Assembly: GCF_013388255.1 (NCBI RefSeq) | Contig: NZ_CP058215.1 | Coordinates: forward strand, 1,054,001 to 1,118,000 | DNA length: 64,000 nt | Source of the DNA: Methanolobus zinderi | GTDB taxonomy: Archaea; Halobacteriota; Methanosarcinia; Methanosarcinales; Methanosarcinaceae | Direction: 5' to 3' | Part shown: piece after piece, positions 1 through 8,522 of the stretch | Layout: every line of letters starts with the position of its first letter | How positions within the stretch are numbered: position 1 is the stretch's first letter | The notes under the pieces: model-generated | The model's input: the letters and a program-made list of their open reading frames with translations, nothing else | What the model was told of the DNA's origin: nothing | The model's database searches: none | Translations under genes and position numbers: made by a program

Positions 1-1
1 A

Positions 2-835
2 TGTAGTTGTACGGTCCTGCCGCTGTTTGCAGGCATATACAAGAGAGGTGCGGGTATTGGTCCCGCCACAACCTTCCTGTTCTCGGCGCCTGCAATCAAC
101 ATACTCGCAATAGTCTATACAGCGAAGATACTTGGCTATGATCTGGGTATCGCAAGAGCACTTGCTGCCATAACCCTTTCTGTAGTTATAGGATTGTCAA
201 TGGCGCTCATATTTGAACGAAACAACGGCGAGCGGAAATCAATCAAAACCTTCGGTGAGGAAAAGCATGCTCACAGTGCATGGCTCTTCGTACTGTTGCT
301 TGCAATTCTTGTGGTGCCGGAAATACTCACTGCATGGTCAACCATGCTGCTTGTTGAGATTCCTCTTATACTTATCACAGTGTATGTATCTTTCAAATGG
401 TTCACCGCAGAAGAAAGGCAGAGCTGGATGAGCGAGACATGGTTCCTTGTCAAAATGATAACTCCCCTGTTGCTTGTGGGTGTCTTCTTTGCGGGAATCA
501 TCGTAGAACTTATCCCTGCGGAATATGTGGTAGAATATGTTGGCGGAGCGAATGCAGGCTCTTACATAATAGCATCTGTCTCTGCTGCTCTTATGTATTT
601 CTCAACCCTGACAGAGGTACCCATAATCAGCGCCCTTACGGTTCTTGGAATGGGCAAGGGTCCGGCTCTTGCAATGTTGCTTGCAGGCCCTGCCCTGAGC
701 CTCCCTAACATGATCGTAATAAGCCGGATAATGGGTCTGAAAAAAGGCATGACATACATTTTGCTTGTAGTGATAGTTGCAGCCTTCTCGGGAATAATGT
801 TTGCCTCCTATCTTGCTAACGGTATACAGGTGTAA
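2..835 (+). CDS. Permease of the DUF318/ArsP_1 (YraQ) type, 5'-truncated by window edge
   Basis: The frame is open from base 2, so the N-terminus lies outside the window. The protein is very hydrophobic, with about seven visible membrane segments. It carries the two internal pseudo-repeats of this family: CTVLPLFAGIYKRGAGIGPA near the left edge and EVPIISALTVLGMGKGPALA in the second half, each followed by a proline-containing helix (SAPAINI, AGPALSLPN). Members act in the cytoplasmic membrane and some export organoarsenicals. The substrate here is unknown. The gene ends three bases before a phosphoesterase gene and is followed by a small thioredoxin and a DGC protein, partners often seen with this family, so a thiol- or metalloid-linked transport role is an inference. 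Confidence 0.85.
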   Translation, partial: CSCTVLPLFAGIYKRGAGIGPATTFLFSAPAINILAIVYTAKILGYDLGIARALAAITLSVVIGLSMALIFERNNGERKSIKTFGEEKHAHSAWLFVLLLAILVVPEILTAWSTMLLVEIPLILITVYVSFKWFTAEERQSWMSETWFLVKMITPLLLVGVFFAGIIVELIPAEYVVEYVGGANAGSYIIASVSAALMYFSTLTEVPIISALTVLGMGKGPALAMLLAGPALSLPNMIVISRIMGLKKGMTYILLVVIVAAFSGIMFASYLANGIQV

Positions 836-838
836 AAA

Positions 839-1528
839 ATGAAATTATTACTGATATCTGATATCCATGGTAACAAAGAGGCACTTGATGCAGTGCTGAA
901 AGTGCCGCATGATGAAGTAATCTGCCTCGGGGATATTGCGGATTATGGACCATCACCTGCGGAATGTATTGACATCATCAGGAGCAGGAATATGGAAACA
1001 GTACTCGGTAACCACGATGCTGCAGTAGGAACAGGAATCGACTGTGGTTGCGGCTACAAATATAAGCATCTTTCTACATCCACCCGGGAGTATACATGGT
1101 CATGCCTGAAAGAAGACCATCTGACATTTCTGCGACAGCTTCCCTTCAAGGTTGAAAAGGTAGTTGACGGACACAGGCTATATTTTACACACGGGAGCCC
1201 GCGGTCCAATTTTGAGTATATATTGCCCGAGACATCTGATAAGGAAATACTTGAGATGCTTGAGGGGGTCAATGCGGATATTCTGTTTACCGGACACTCT
1301 CATAAAGCTATGATTCGGGAAGTAAACGATGTAATGCTCATCAATCCGGGCTCGGTAGGCCAGCCAAGGGATGGGAATCCTCTTGCCAGTTGTGCTGTTT
1401 TTGATACAGAAACCCTTGAAGCTAAGATCATAAGGTGTGAGTATGATCTTGAAAGTACGTGCAGATGTATAAGTGAAAAGATGTCTAATTCCGAAGAATT
1501 GGTTTCTATACTAAAGAGAGGATACTGA
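839..1528 (+). CDS. Metallophosphoesterase, YfcE/MJ0936-like
   Basis: This 229-residue protein has the full calcineurin-like metal-binding series: SDIHGN (Asp8, His10), GDIADYG, GNHD and a late GHSH. The length and the MKLLLISDIHGN start are typical of small archaeal and bacterial phosphodiesterases of the YfcE/MJ0936 group. Family members hydrolyse phosphodiesters with two divalent metal ions in the cytoplasm; the natural substrate is usually unknown. The start lies three bases after the permease stop, so the two are almost certainly co-transcribed. Confidence 0.88.
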   Translation: MKLLLISDIHGNKEALDAVLKVPHDEVICLGDIADYGPSPAECIDIIRSRNMETVLGNHDAAVGTGIDCGCGYKYKHLSTSTREYTWSCLKEDHLTFLRQLPFKVEKVVDGHRLYFTHGSPRSNFEYILPETSDKEILEMLEGVNADILFTGHSHKAMIREVNDVMLINPGSVGQPRDGNPLASCAVFDTETLEAKIIRCEYDLESTCRCISEKMSNSEELVSILKRGY

Positions 1529-1575
1529 TTATAATAGAGAACAAATACGGGAAATAAATGATTGGAGGCATAAAT

Positions 1576-1806
1576 ATGAAAATAGAAATTCTTGGATCAG
1601 GTTGTGCAAAGTGTAAGAAGACAAAGGAAATTGTTGAGCAGGCTGTTAATGAGGCCGGAGTGGATGCCGAGGTAGTTAAAGTCGAGGACATGGATACGAT
1701 CCTCTCCTATGGTGTGATGCTCACTCCCGGTGTTGTTGTGGATGGCGATGTCAAGATAGCCGGTAAGGTTCCCAGTATGGACAATGTCAAAAAATGGATT
1801 GCCTGA
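1576..1806 (+). CDS. Small redox-active thioredoxin (CxxC, thioredoxin_3 type)
   Basis: This 76-residue protein begins MKIEILGSGCAKCKK and has the CAKC active site at residues 10-13, as in the MTH895/TM0996 family of minimal thioredoxins. An upstream in-frame ATG at 1558 exists, but GGAGG at 1564-1568 sits seven bases before the ATG at 1576, which decides the start. Members work as dithiol carriers, often beside DUF318 permeases. Here the gene lies between the phosphoesterase and a DGC-type cysteine protein, in one rightward transcription unit. The redox partner is not known. Confidence 0.9.
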   Translation: MKIEILGSGCAKCKKTKEIVEQAVNEAGVDAEVVKVEDMDTILSYGVMLTPGVVVDGDVKIAGKVPSMDNVKKWIA

Positions 1807-1818
1807 GGAGATACCAGA

Positions 1819-2193
1819 ATGGCTGAAAAAATAAAATGTTCCTGTGAATCCGACAATGTGGGTATTTTCCCATGCGCCGGTGCATCGAATGTAGGCCAAC
1901 TGAGTAATGTCATAGCTGTGGAGTTACACAAAGCGGGTGTTGGCAATATGATGTGCACTGTTGGTATCGGTGGTCGCAGATCAGGGCTGCTGAAGTCAGC
2001 TGAAGGCTGTGAGAGGATCATAGTAATTGACGGCTGTCCTGTCAATTGCGCAAAGGAGACAATGGAGCAGGCGGGCATTAATGTTGATAAACATATACTA
2101 CTGACAGATCTTGGCATACAGAAGAACAAGGATCTGGACCTTGAAACTTCACAGGTGAAAGAGGTACTGTCAAAAGTTCAAAAAGAACTCTGA
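1819..2193 (+). CDS. DGC-domain putative zinc-binding protein
   Basis: This 124-residue protein has several paired cysteines: CSC near residue 7, FPCAGASNVGQLS, VIDGCPVNCAK. The last two are the signature of the DGC (PF08859) family, which is predicted to bind zinc or carry a persulfide-type cysteine. It starts eight bases after a GAGGAG ribosome site. It is the last gene of the permease-phosphoesterase-thioredoxin set, and genes of this family often accompany such permeases and thioredoxins. The biochemical role is unknown; handling of a sulfur, selenium or arsenic species is an inference from context. Confidence 0.8.
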   Translation: MAEKIKCSCESDNVGIFPCAGASNVGQLSNVIAVELHKAGVGNMMCTVGIGGRRSGLLKSAEGCERIIVIDGCPVNCAKETMEQAGINVDKHILLTDLGIQKNKDLDLETSQVKEVLSKVQKEL

Positions 2194-2237
2194 AAAATTC
2201 TGACATTTTTTTTGTGTACACCAATTTCGGGATCAAC

Positions 2238-2280
2238 GCAGGGTTGTAGAGTCAATTAAATTGAAACTACTTTTCCCTGC
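2238..2280. terminator. Stem-loop between convergent genes
   Basis: GCAGGG (2238-2243) pairs with CCCTGC (2275-2280). Inside it GTAG pairs with CTAC, and the loop holds a near palindrome around TCAATTAAATTGA. It lies between the stop of the rightward DGC gene and the stop of the leftward surface protein gene, where a bidirectional terminator is expected. Confidence 0.5.
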
Positions 2281-2319
2281 ATCATCTCGTTCTATGTAAT
2301 AATTATGCTCTCGAAAACT

Positions 2320-3585
2320 TCATTCTTTTCTTATTATCATTAGTAAAAACATAGATGCTATCAAAAGCAGTAATGAATTCTGGGCAAGCTGCTGGCCGCT
2401 GGTCTCTGTTTCTTTTTCAGGCTCTGTCTCTTCGCTTAGCTCTACTCCTTTTACTTCTTCATCAGTATCTGACAATTCATCCAGAGGAATGTTTTCATCC
2501 GTTGATACAGACGAACCGGATTTTTCCAGAGCAGTAATCGCAAAGGGAGAGAAACCGGGTGTCATGGATTTGAAGAATACCTGGTCGGAATTTTCATCGA
2601 CAACAGATGTCTGCAGATCGTTCCATTTACCGTTGCTGAAACGATTAAGCCTGATATCTTCAGCTTTTATTTCGTTATCTGACATCCATTCCTTTGGAAC
2701 ACTAAAACCGATAGAAATCTCTCCCATATTTTCCTCTGTGGCATATCCGTGTTTTCCAACCCAGATGTTAATATGTCTGTAGACCTTTCCGGCTGGCATT
2801 TCGGTCACTGTGGACGAAATGTCCTTCAGGACTTCAATTGTAGCTGTGATCTGCCCTGCGGTCTTGAGTGAATGGTAGGAAATTGAAGTAACAGGGTTGT
2901 TTTTTTCATTGAACTGGTAGGAGATATTCGTATCACTGAGTACATAGATACTTTTTACCTCTTTGAGATCAATGTTCTCAACGTCTTCCGATGTGTCAGA
3001 ACCACCTCCGCCTCCTCCACCGGAGCTTGCTCCTGAGCTCTCTTCCTGAGTATCCTCATTTTCGGCAGAAATTACAGTTATTCCTTCAGTCTCAATGCTA
3101 ACAGGGATTGCCTGTCCCTCTGAGTTACTTAATATCAGGTCCGATAGTCCCAGATCCGAATAACCAGTCTTATCCTGACTGATGAACTCGACCTCTACAA
3201 AGGTGCCACTGTCTGATACCTGATTTCCACCGAGGACAGCCGCATAGAGACCGCTGACTGTTCCGCTCTGGTTATCTATTGTACCATTGTTGAAGATATG
3301 CAGTGTCTGCTCGCCACCGAACAATTCACCTTCCGTAACAGCACCTGCCGTTATCAATGAACTGTCAAAGTCGATGTTTGTCTGTGCACCTACAAATGGA
3401 GATTCAGGCTCGATATTGACATAGACAGTGAAATTCTGGTTTGTCTGAACCGTTGGACTTGAAGGATAAATACTCACAACAGCCTGAGCTGAAACCGGAA
3501 AAGCACTATAAATGAGACAAAGAAGAGTTATGGCTATCAGGAAACATGTAGTCCTGACTGGTAATTTGTTTTTATATGTTCGCAT
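2320..3585 (-). CDS. Secreted, membrane-anchored surface protein with cohesin-like and PGF-pre-PGF-type domains
   Basis: A start at 3585 (MRTYKNKLPVRTT...) gives a classical signal peptide ending at VSAQA, with a GGTG ribosome site upstream; the longer frame to 3678 adds an unlikely basic leader. The 421-residue protein then shows a cohesin-type beta domain (SIYPSSPTVQTNQNFTVYV, roughly residues 40-170), a Ser/Gly-rich linker, a second beta domain ending FSPFAITALEKSG that resembles the PGF-pre-PGF domain of methanogen surface proteins, an acidic stalk, and a C-terminal membrane helix followed by RKE. It probably sits on the cell surface with the bulk outside. Binding partners are unknown. 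Confidence 0.75.
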   Translation of the reverse strand: MRTYKNKLPVRTTCFLIAITLLCLIYSAFPVSAQAVVSIYPSSPTVQTNQNFTVYVNIEPESPFVGAQTNIDFDSSLITAGAVTEGELFGGEQTLHIFNNGTIDNQSGTVSGLYAAVLGGNQVSDSGTFVEVEFISQDKTGYSDLGLSDLILSNSEGQAIPVSIETEGITVISAENEDTQEESSGASSGGGGGGGSDTSEDVENIDLKEVKSIYVLSDTNISYQFNEKNNPVTSISYHSLKTAGQITATIEVLKDISSTVTEMPAGKVYRHINIWVGKHGYATEENMGEISIGFSVPKEWMSDNEIKAEDIRLNRFSNGKWNDLQTSVVDENSDQVFFKSMTPGFSPFAITALEKSGSSVSTDENIPLDELSDTDEEVKGVELSEETEPEKETETSGQQLAQNSLLLLIASMFLLMIIRKE

Positions 3586-3701
3586 CTGCACACCTTTATA
3601 CGTTGCACTTATATTATGCAAACAATTATATTTATATATTTTTATTAGAATATGCTTTATAATATTGCGTATTTTCATTCCTGTCTGGCAGTCTCATGAT
3701 C

Positions 3702-4238
3702 TTATTTATCTCCAGACAGATATTCCTCCTGTGTCAGAAGGAAATGTTCGGCATCCCTTTCGTTCTGTCGTACCTGTCCCTTATATTTCAGGCCTATTTT
3801 CCTGGCAACCTTCGATGAGGCCGGATTTTCAGGAGAACAGTAAACAGCTATCCTGTCTATGTCAAGTACCAGAAACATATACTCGATAAGTTTTGCGGCA
3901 GCCTCGCTTGCGTACCCTTTCCCCTGGAATTCCGGCGAGATCGCGTAATATATCTGTGTCTCGGGAAGGAACTCGGCAGAAGCAAAACCACAGGAACCTA
4001 CCACCGCCCCATCATCGATTTTACAGATCGCCATGGCAAAGGTTGGCTCGTCGGAATCATAGGAATCTATAAGCATATCCAGGAATGCCTTAGTTTCCCC
4101 GTAGCTCTGGCTTGCAGGCATATCGGTATAACGTGTCACTTCTCTGTTGTTGAAAAATCGATAAAGCCCTTCGAGGTCTTCTGAATTATAACGTCTTATA
4201 AGAAGCCTGTCAGTTTTCAATGATGTCGGGATTTTCAT
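3702..4238 (-). CDS. GNAT N-acetyltransferase, RimJ/RimL type
   Basis: This 178-residue protein follows the RimJ/RimL pattern: an N-terminal TDRLLIRRYNSEDLEGLY, the acetyl-CoA pyrophosphate loop in YAISPEFQGKGYASEAAAKLI, and a late NPASSKVARKIGLKYKG strand-helix. Such enzymes acetylate protein N-termini or small amines; the acceptor cannot be read from the sequence. It lies 14 bases downstream of the amidotransferase gene in the same direction, so the two may be co-transcribed. Confidence 0.85.
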   Translation of the reverse strand: MKIPTSLKTDRLLIRRYNSEDLEGLYRFFNNREVTRYTDMPASQSYGETKAFLDMLIDSYDSDEPTFAMAICKIDDGAVVGSCGFASAEFLPETQIYYAISPEFQGKGYASEAAAKLIEYMFLVLDIDRIAVYCSPENPASSKVARKIGLKYKGQVRQNERDAEHFLLTQEEYLSGDK

Positions 4239-4252
4239 AACTTCCTCTGGTT

Positions 4253-4960
4253 TTAAATCAAGCCTGCTATATGAAGGAAATTACTAAATAAATTTTCTGC
4301 GTTTTTCCTGTAGCCTTCTTCTATTAACTGAAAATCCTTCCTGATTTTTTCACTATCAAGAGCTCTGAGCTCAGGGTCCTTTTCAAGCCACAGATTCAGC
4401 ATCTCAAAGTTAAGTTCAAGATGTCCCTGGATACCATATGCATTTCTCCCAACCTTGACTATCTGGTTCCTGCACAACTTTCCTCTCGCAAGCAGTTCCA
4501 TATCCTCATTCAGCTCGACCGTTTCTCCGTGAAGATGAAAAATGTTAAAATGATTCTTAAGCCCGGCCAGAAAAGTTTCATTTTCTTTTCCTTCACAGAT
4601 TTCCACCTCGAAATATTCACCATCAGGTCCTGTAAATCCAATTTCCTTCACATCACTTTTCAGGACCCTGCCACCTGCTGCTTTTACCAGGACCTGCATA
4701 CCAAGACATATGCCCATATATGGTATGTCGTTCTCAATAATTGTCCTGACCTTAGCAATTTCATCTTCCATCTTTTCTGTTCTGTCATTGGCACTATCAG
4801 GTCCTCCGAAAACAAAAACGGCATCATAATCCCTGGGATCCGGAAAGGTGTCGCCAGCTTCAAGGTCCGCAATATCATATTCTATTTTCCTGTTCTCCAG
4901 ACTATCCTTAAGAATGCCAGGACCTTCTCTTGATATGTTCTTGATAACCAGCACTTTCAT
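4253..4960 (-). CDS. Class I glutamine amidotransferase, GMP-synthase glutaminase-like
   Basis: This 235-residue protein has the complete class I triad: Cys85 in YMGICLGMQ, and His180 and Glu182 in GIQGHLEL. An oxyanion-type FGGPDS loop precedes these. The domain hydrolyses glutamine and delivers ammonia. No synthetase domain is attached, unlike true GuaA, and such stand-alone proteins can act on gamma-glutamyl compounds. The C-terminal helical tail (residues about 190-235) is similar to other archaeal stand-alone members. A structured RNA and a TATA box lie upstream at 5071-5260 and may form its leader. Confidence 0.82.
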   Translation of the reverse strand: MKVLVIKNISREGPGILKDSLENRKIEYDIADLEAGDTFPDPRDYDAVFVFGGPDSANDRTEKMEDEIAKVRTIIENDIPYMGICLGMQVLVKAAGGRVLKSDVKEIGFTGPDGEYFEVEICEGKENETFLAGLKNHFNIFHLHGETVELNEDMELLARGKLCRNQIVKVGRNAYGIQGHLELNFEMLNLWLEKDPELRALDSEKIRKDFQLIEEGYRKNAENLFSNFLHIAGLI

Positions 4961-5070
4961 GTAAACTAAAATAGGAGTTTTTCATAAATAGCTTATTATA
5001 AGTCCCTTCGAAAGATATTGACAATAAAATCCTGGTTTAAGTGTGCAATGAACCAAATGTTAAAAGAAGA

Positions 5071-5139
5071 CCCCGAAGGAATGCTACCACCTCAGCATTC
5101 GTGCCCATACTCCACCAGTAATGAACTGTATCTTCGGGG
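5071..5139 (-). ncRNA. Candidate structured RNA or leader upstream of the amidotransferase gene
   Basis: CCCCGAAG (5071-5078) pairs perfectly with CTTCGGGG (5132-5139). Inside it GAATGCT (5079-5085) pairs with AGCATTC (5094-5100), and CAGT (5116-5119) can pair with ACTG (5125-5128), giving a three-way junction. On the minus strand a TTTATATA box at 5253-5260 would start transcription about 25 bases further left, so the element would lie in a long leader of the amidotransferase gene. On the plus strand the closing stem is followed by GCTTGTTTTTT, which could be a terminator, so the strand is uncertain. It matches no riboswitch that I recognise. Confidence 0.5.
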
Positions 5140-5252
5140 CTTGTTTTTTATGGTCGGGTAGTTCCGTACCACCACCATGTTGTACCACGCCATCATATGG
5201 ATAATCTATATTCTGTGCATTTCCTGTGCAACCTATTTCATTACAGTTCTAC

Positions 5253-5260
5253 TATATAAA
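5253..5260 (-). promoter_or_regulatory. TATA box for the leftward amidotransferase transcript
   Basis: The minus strand reads TTTATATA, the archaeal consensus. The distance to the amidotransferase start (4960) implies a leader of about 260 bases that includes the structured element at 5071-5139. The rest of the 4961-5347 gap shows no coding potential. Confidence 0.45.
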
Positions 5261-5347
5261 TCTAGCGTCATTCTAAAAAATCAGATAATGCTCATAATGA
5301 TGATATAAAATTCACAGTGAGTGGAAAATATCTGAAAAAGCTGTTAA

Positions 5348-5875
5348 TCAGTCATTAAATATCCTGTCAACAGCACTTGAATAATTATCATATGCGTTCT
5401 GATTAAAGCAAACAAGCCTTATATCGGTCAGTAATTCAGTACCCTGAAGGAATTCCCTGATGGAGCTGACTGCGATAACAGATGCCCTGTCAACCGGGAA
5501 ACCATAGGCACCAATACTGATTCCGGGAAATGCGATACTCCTTATTTCATGTTCCATAGCAAGTTCAAGACAACTGCGGTAGGAGTCTGCAAGAAGCAGA
5601 TCTTCTCCTGCGTTACCTCCCTGCCAGACAGGTCCTACTGTATGGATTATATGTTTTGCAGGAAGACTGTATCCCCGGGTTATCCGTGCTTCTCCGGTTG
5701 GGCATCCACCAAGGCTCCTGCACTCTTCAAGAAGTTGAGGACCTGCAGCCATATGTATTGCACCATCAACACCTCCTCCGCCAAGCAGTGAATTATTTGC
5801 CGCATTTACTATGGCATCAACTTCCTGATCGACGATATCTCCCATGATTACACTTATTGTATTACAGCTGCTCAT
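5348..5875 (-). CDS. Macro-domain protein, ADP-ribose / O-acetyl-ADP-ribose hydrolase type
   Basis: This 175-residue protein is a single macro domain. It has the adenosine-ribose pocket [20 protein letters not shown], the distal-ribose loop in [10 protein letters not shown], and [12 protein letters not shown] near residue 130. The arrangement is that of the YmdB/MacroD group, which removes ADP-ribose from proteins or hydrolyses O-acetyl-ADP-ribose. It is cytoplasmic. It stands alone, leftward and divergent from the pepD gene, so context gives no clear partner. Confidence 0.9.
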   Translation of the reverse strand: MSSCNTISVIMGDIVDQEVDAIVNAANNSLLGGGGVDGAIHMAAGPQLLEECRSLGGCPTGEARITRGYSLPAKHIIHTVGPVWQGGNAGEDLLLADSYRSCLELAMEHEIRSIAFPGISIGAYGFPVDRASVIAVSSIREFLQGTELLTDIRLVCFNQNAYDNYSSAVDRIFND

Positions 5876-6003
5876 GTTTCGCTCTATAATAGTATAAATC
5901 TAAGTACTTTTTTGCAGATATATGTTTTATTCGTTTATTTTCAGAAAAATCAGTAGACTATCAATTTACAGCTTGAATAAGACAGGACAAAGGATTTGAT
6001 CTT

Positions 6004-7449
6004 ATGGACCATATCACACAGGAAATACTTGACGTACTACAGGAGATCAATAGTATCCCCAGATGTTCGAAACATGAAGAAAGGATTGCGAACTGGCTGA
6101 AGGAGTGGTCCCTGTCCAATGGTTTTAATGTCAGGTATGACAGTGTCAACAATATTCTGATCACTGTGCCTGCTTCAAAGGGTTACGAGACAGCTCCTGT
6201 GGTGGTTATCCAGGGCCATATGGATATGGTATGTGAGAAGGATCCGGCCTCATCCCATGATTTCAGCAAAGACCCCGTGGATCAGTACATAGACGGAGAC
6301 TGGCTCAAAGCCCGGGGCACGACATTGGGTGCTGATAATGGTATCGCGATTGCGATGGCCCTGGTACTTGCAAAGGATAAGGACCTTCCACATCCTCCCC
6401 TTGAACTGCTTTTCACGGTGGACGAGGAAACCGGCCTGACAGGTGCCAACGCGCTGATGCCGGATTTTGTTTCAGGTAAGATATTGTTGAACCTTGATTC
6501 GGAGGATGAAGGCGTATTTATCATTGGCTGTGCAGGTGGCCTGAACATCACAATACGTATTCCGCTGGAATATGACACGCTTCCTGAAGGTCATATTATA
6601 TGCAGGCTTGCTGTCAACGGGCTTGCAGGTGGTCATTCCGGTATAGACATACACGAAAAAAGAGCTAATGCCAACAAAATCCTGGCAGGATGTCTTGAGG
6701 CTGTGTTCACAGACCTTAATGTTGGTCTTATCAGTATGCAGGGCGGCTCTGCACACAACGCGATCCCTCGCCAGGCAGAAGCCCTGATAGCAATCCCTCC
6801 TCATGAGTATGAGGATGCTCTTTCAATTGTCCGTGAGATGGAGGAAAATACGGCGAGCGAATATCAGGAGATGGATCCGACTTTATCCATCAGGCTTCTG
6901 GAACAGGGAGAGATCAATGAATGTCCTTTAATTAAAAGCAAGCTTGTCGGGGACATTATTGCTTTACTGAAACAATTGCCACACGGCGTTGCCAGGATGT
7001 CGGAGGATGTGCCCGGACTTGTGGAAACATCAAATAATCTTGCGACCATAACAACCTGTGATAATCATCTTGTGATCCTGTCCAGCCAGCGCAGCTCCAC
7101 TGATACTGGACTTACTGAAATGACAAAAAAAATAGAGGATATGTCAAAATCTGCAGGTGCAACCGTCTTGCACGATGGTGGTTATCCTGCATGGCAACCT
7201 GATCTGGATTCTGCTCTTTTGCAGCGGTCAAGGGAAATTTATGTGGAAACCTTCGGTGAGGAAACTGATATCGAGGTAATACATGCGGGTCTTGAATGTG
7301 CCGTCATCGGATCAAAATTTCAGGGTATGGATATGATCTCTTTCGGTCCTACTATCAAAAACCCTCATTCTCCCTATGAAAAGCTGTATATCCCCTCGGT
7401 TTTGAAAGTGTGGCAGTTCCTGACCGCTCTTTTATCTTCCTTTTCTTAG
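6004..7449 (+). CDS. pepD: Aminoacyl-histidine dipeptidase (PepD, M20 family)
   Basis: This 481-residue protein has the M20 metallopeptidase centre: GHMDMV (His72, Asp74), the bridging Asp111 in LGADNG, and the catalytic Glu pair in VDEETG (141-142). It also has the dimerisation-domain motif LAGGHSGIDIHEKRANAN that marks PepD rather than other M20 members. It cleaves Xaa-His dipeptides with two zinc ions in the cytoplasm. The length matches bacterial PepD. An AAGGA site precedes the ATG. It is uncommon but not unknown in methanogens and is probably an old acquisition. Confidence 0.9.
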   Translation: MDHITQEILDVLQEINSIPRCSKHEERIANWLKEWSLSNGFNVRYDSVNNILITVPASKGYETAPVVVIQGHMDMVCEKDPASSHDFSKDPVDQYIDGDWLKARGTTLGADNGIAIAMALVLAKDKDLPHPPLELLFTVDEETGLTGANALMPDFVSGKILLNLDSEDEGVFIIGCAGGLNITIRIPLEYDTLPEGHIICRLAVNGLAGGHSGIDIHEKRANANKILAGCLEAVFTDLNVGLISMQGGSAHNAIPRQAEALIAIPPHEYEDALSIVREMEENTASEYQEMDPTLSIRLLEQGEINECPLIKSKLVGDIIALLKQLPHGVARMSEDVPGLVETSNNLATITTCDNHLVILSSQRSSTDTGLTEMTKKIEDMSKSAGATVLHDGGYPAWQPDLDSALLQRSREIYVETFGEETDIEVIHAGLECAVIGSKFQGMDMISFGPTIKNPHSPYEKLYIPSVLKVWQFLTALLSSFS

Positions 7450-7495
7450 AACCATTTATTCGAATAAGGGAAATAAAAAGAAATCATATTTTGCT

Positions 7496-8497
7496 ATGGT
7501 AACAATGAAAGAACTGTCTGATTTCCCAAGACCGAGAATACTTGTTAGCAGATGCCTTGAATTTGACAATGTGCGCTATAACGGCCAGGTGATCCACTCA
7601 CAAATAGTCAGGGACCTAGAACCTATCGTTGATTTTATAAAAGTGTGTCCTGAGGTTGAGATCGGTCTCGGGGTTCCCAGAGAGCCTATACGAATAGTTA
7701 AAGAAAAAGGCAATTACCGCCTTGTTCAGCCAAAAACAGGCAGGGATGTCACCAGGGAAATGGATGATTTCACAGACAATTTCCTGTCCCGGCTTGAAGA
7801 TGTGGATGGTTTTATCTTCAAATCAGGTTCCCCGACCATAGGGATCAGGAATATCAAGGTATATTCAGGGGAAACGATGGCTCCGGTTGTCGAAAGAGGA
7901 TCGGGTTTCTTTACAAAGAAGATCCTGGATAAATATGCAGGCTATCCCATGGAAGAGGATGATCGTTTGCGAAATTACAGGATACGTCATCATTTCCTTA
8001 CACAACTGTATACCTTTGCCGATTTCAGACAGGTAAAGGATTCAGCTTTGTCTGACGAGATGTTGAAATTCAATAAAAAAAATGCTTTTCTGTTCTCTTT
8101 CTATAATGATAACACATACAGGAAAATGTGTGATCTGCTTGAGAATAAGCCAAATGGTGCAGCTTATGGAATAATTCCGGCTTATGAAGAGATGCTCAAG
8201 GAACTCATGCAAAAACCAGGAGACCCGGAATCGAAGGCTGCGGTTGCACAGAAAATCGTTTCTTCTTTTGACTCCTCCATGTCATCCTCTGAAAAAGAAT
8301 TCTTTAAGAATCATCTGCAAAACTATCTGGAAATGCGTATCGATGAAGATGCACTGACAGAGGTTCTCAGGCTTTATGTACATCGCTATGATGCTGAAAA
8401 TCTTGACAACTATACTATCCTTTATCCCTATCCTGATGTTCTGCGCATGCCCGGTGACAGCAAAAGAGATAAGGATTACTGGAGTGAAAATAAATAA
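7496..8497 (+). CDS. DUF523 + DUF1722 (YbgA-like) protein
   Basis: This 333-residue protein joins an N-terminal DUF523 domain (RILVSRCLEFDNVRYNG, CPEVEIGLGVPREPIR, residues about 10-155) to a C-terminal DUF1722/YbgA domain (about 190-315, RIRHHFLTQLYTFADFR). The fusion is widespread in bacteria and methanogens and is sometimes linked to DNA repair or 2-thiouracil-like chemistry, but its activity is not established. A second in-frame ATG lies nine bases downstream. The next gene starts 26 bases after its stop. Confidence 0.85.
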   Translation: MVTMKELSDFPRPRILVSRCLEFDNVRYNGQVIHSQIVRDLEPIVDFIKVCPEVEIGLGVPREPIRIVKEKGNYRLVQPKTGRDVTREMDDFTDNFLSRLEDVDGFIFKSGSPTIGIRNIKVYSGETMAPVVERGSGFFTKKILDKYAGYPMEEDDRLRNYRIRHHFLTQLYTFADFRQVKDSALSDEMLKFNKKNAFLFSFYNDNTYRKMCDLLENKPNGAAYGIIPAYEEMLKELMQKPGDPESKAAVAQKIVSSFDSSMSSSEKEFFKNHLQNYLEMRIDEDALTEVLRLYVHRYDAENLDNYTILYPYPDVLRMPGDSKRDKDYWSENK

Positions 8498-8522
8498 CCC
8501 ACTTCAGAACTCAGGTGATCAG

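Noticed and set aside
3586-3678. Upstream extension of the surface protein to 3678
   Set aside because: The extension is basic and Ile/Lys-rich, and would put the signal peptide inside the chain; the ATG at 3585 gives a normal signal peptide.
5045-5110. Short minus-strand ORF MGTNAEVVAFLRGLLLTF
   Set aside because: Its possible ribosome site is only one base from the ATG, and the sequence is better explained by the strong RNA stems it overlaps.
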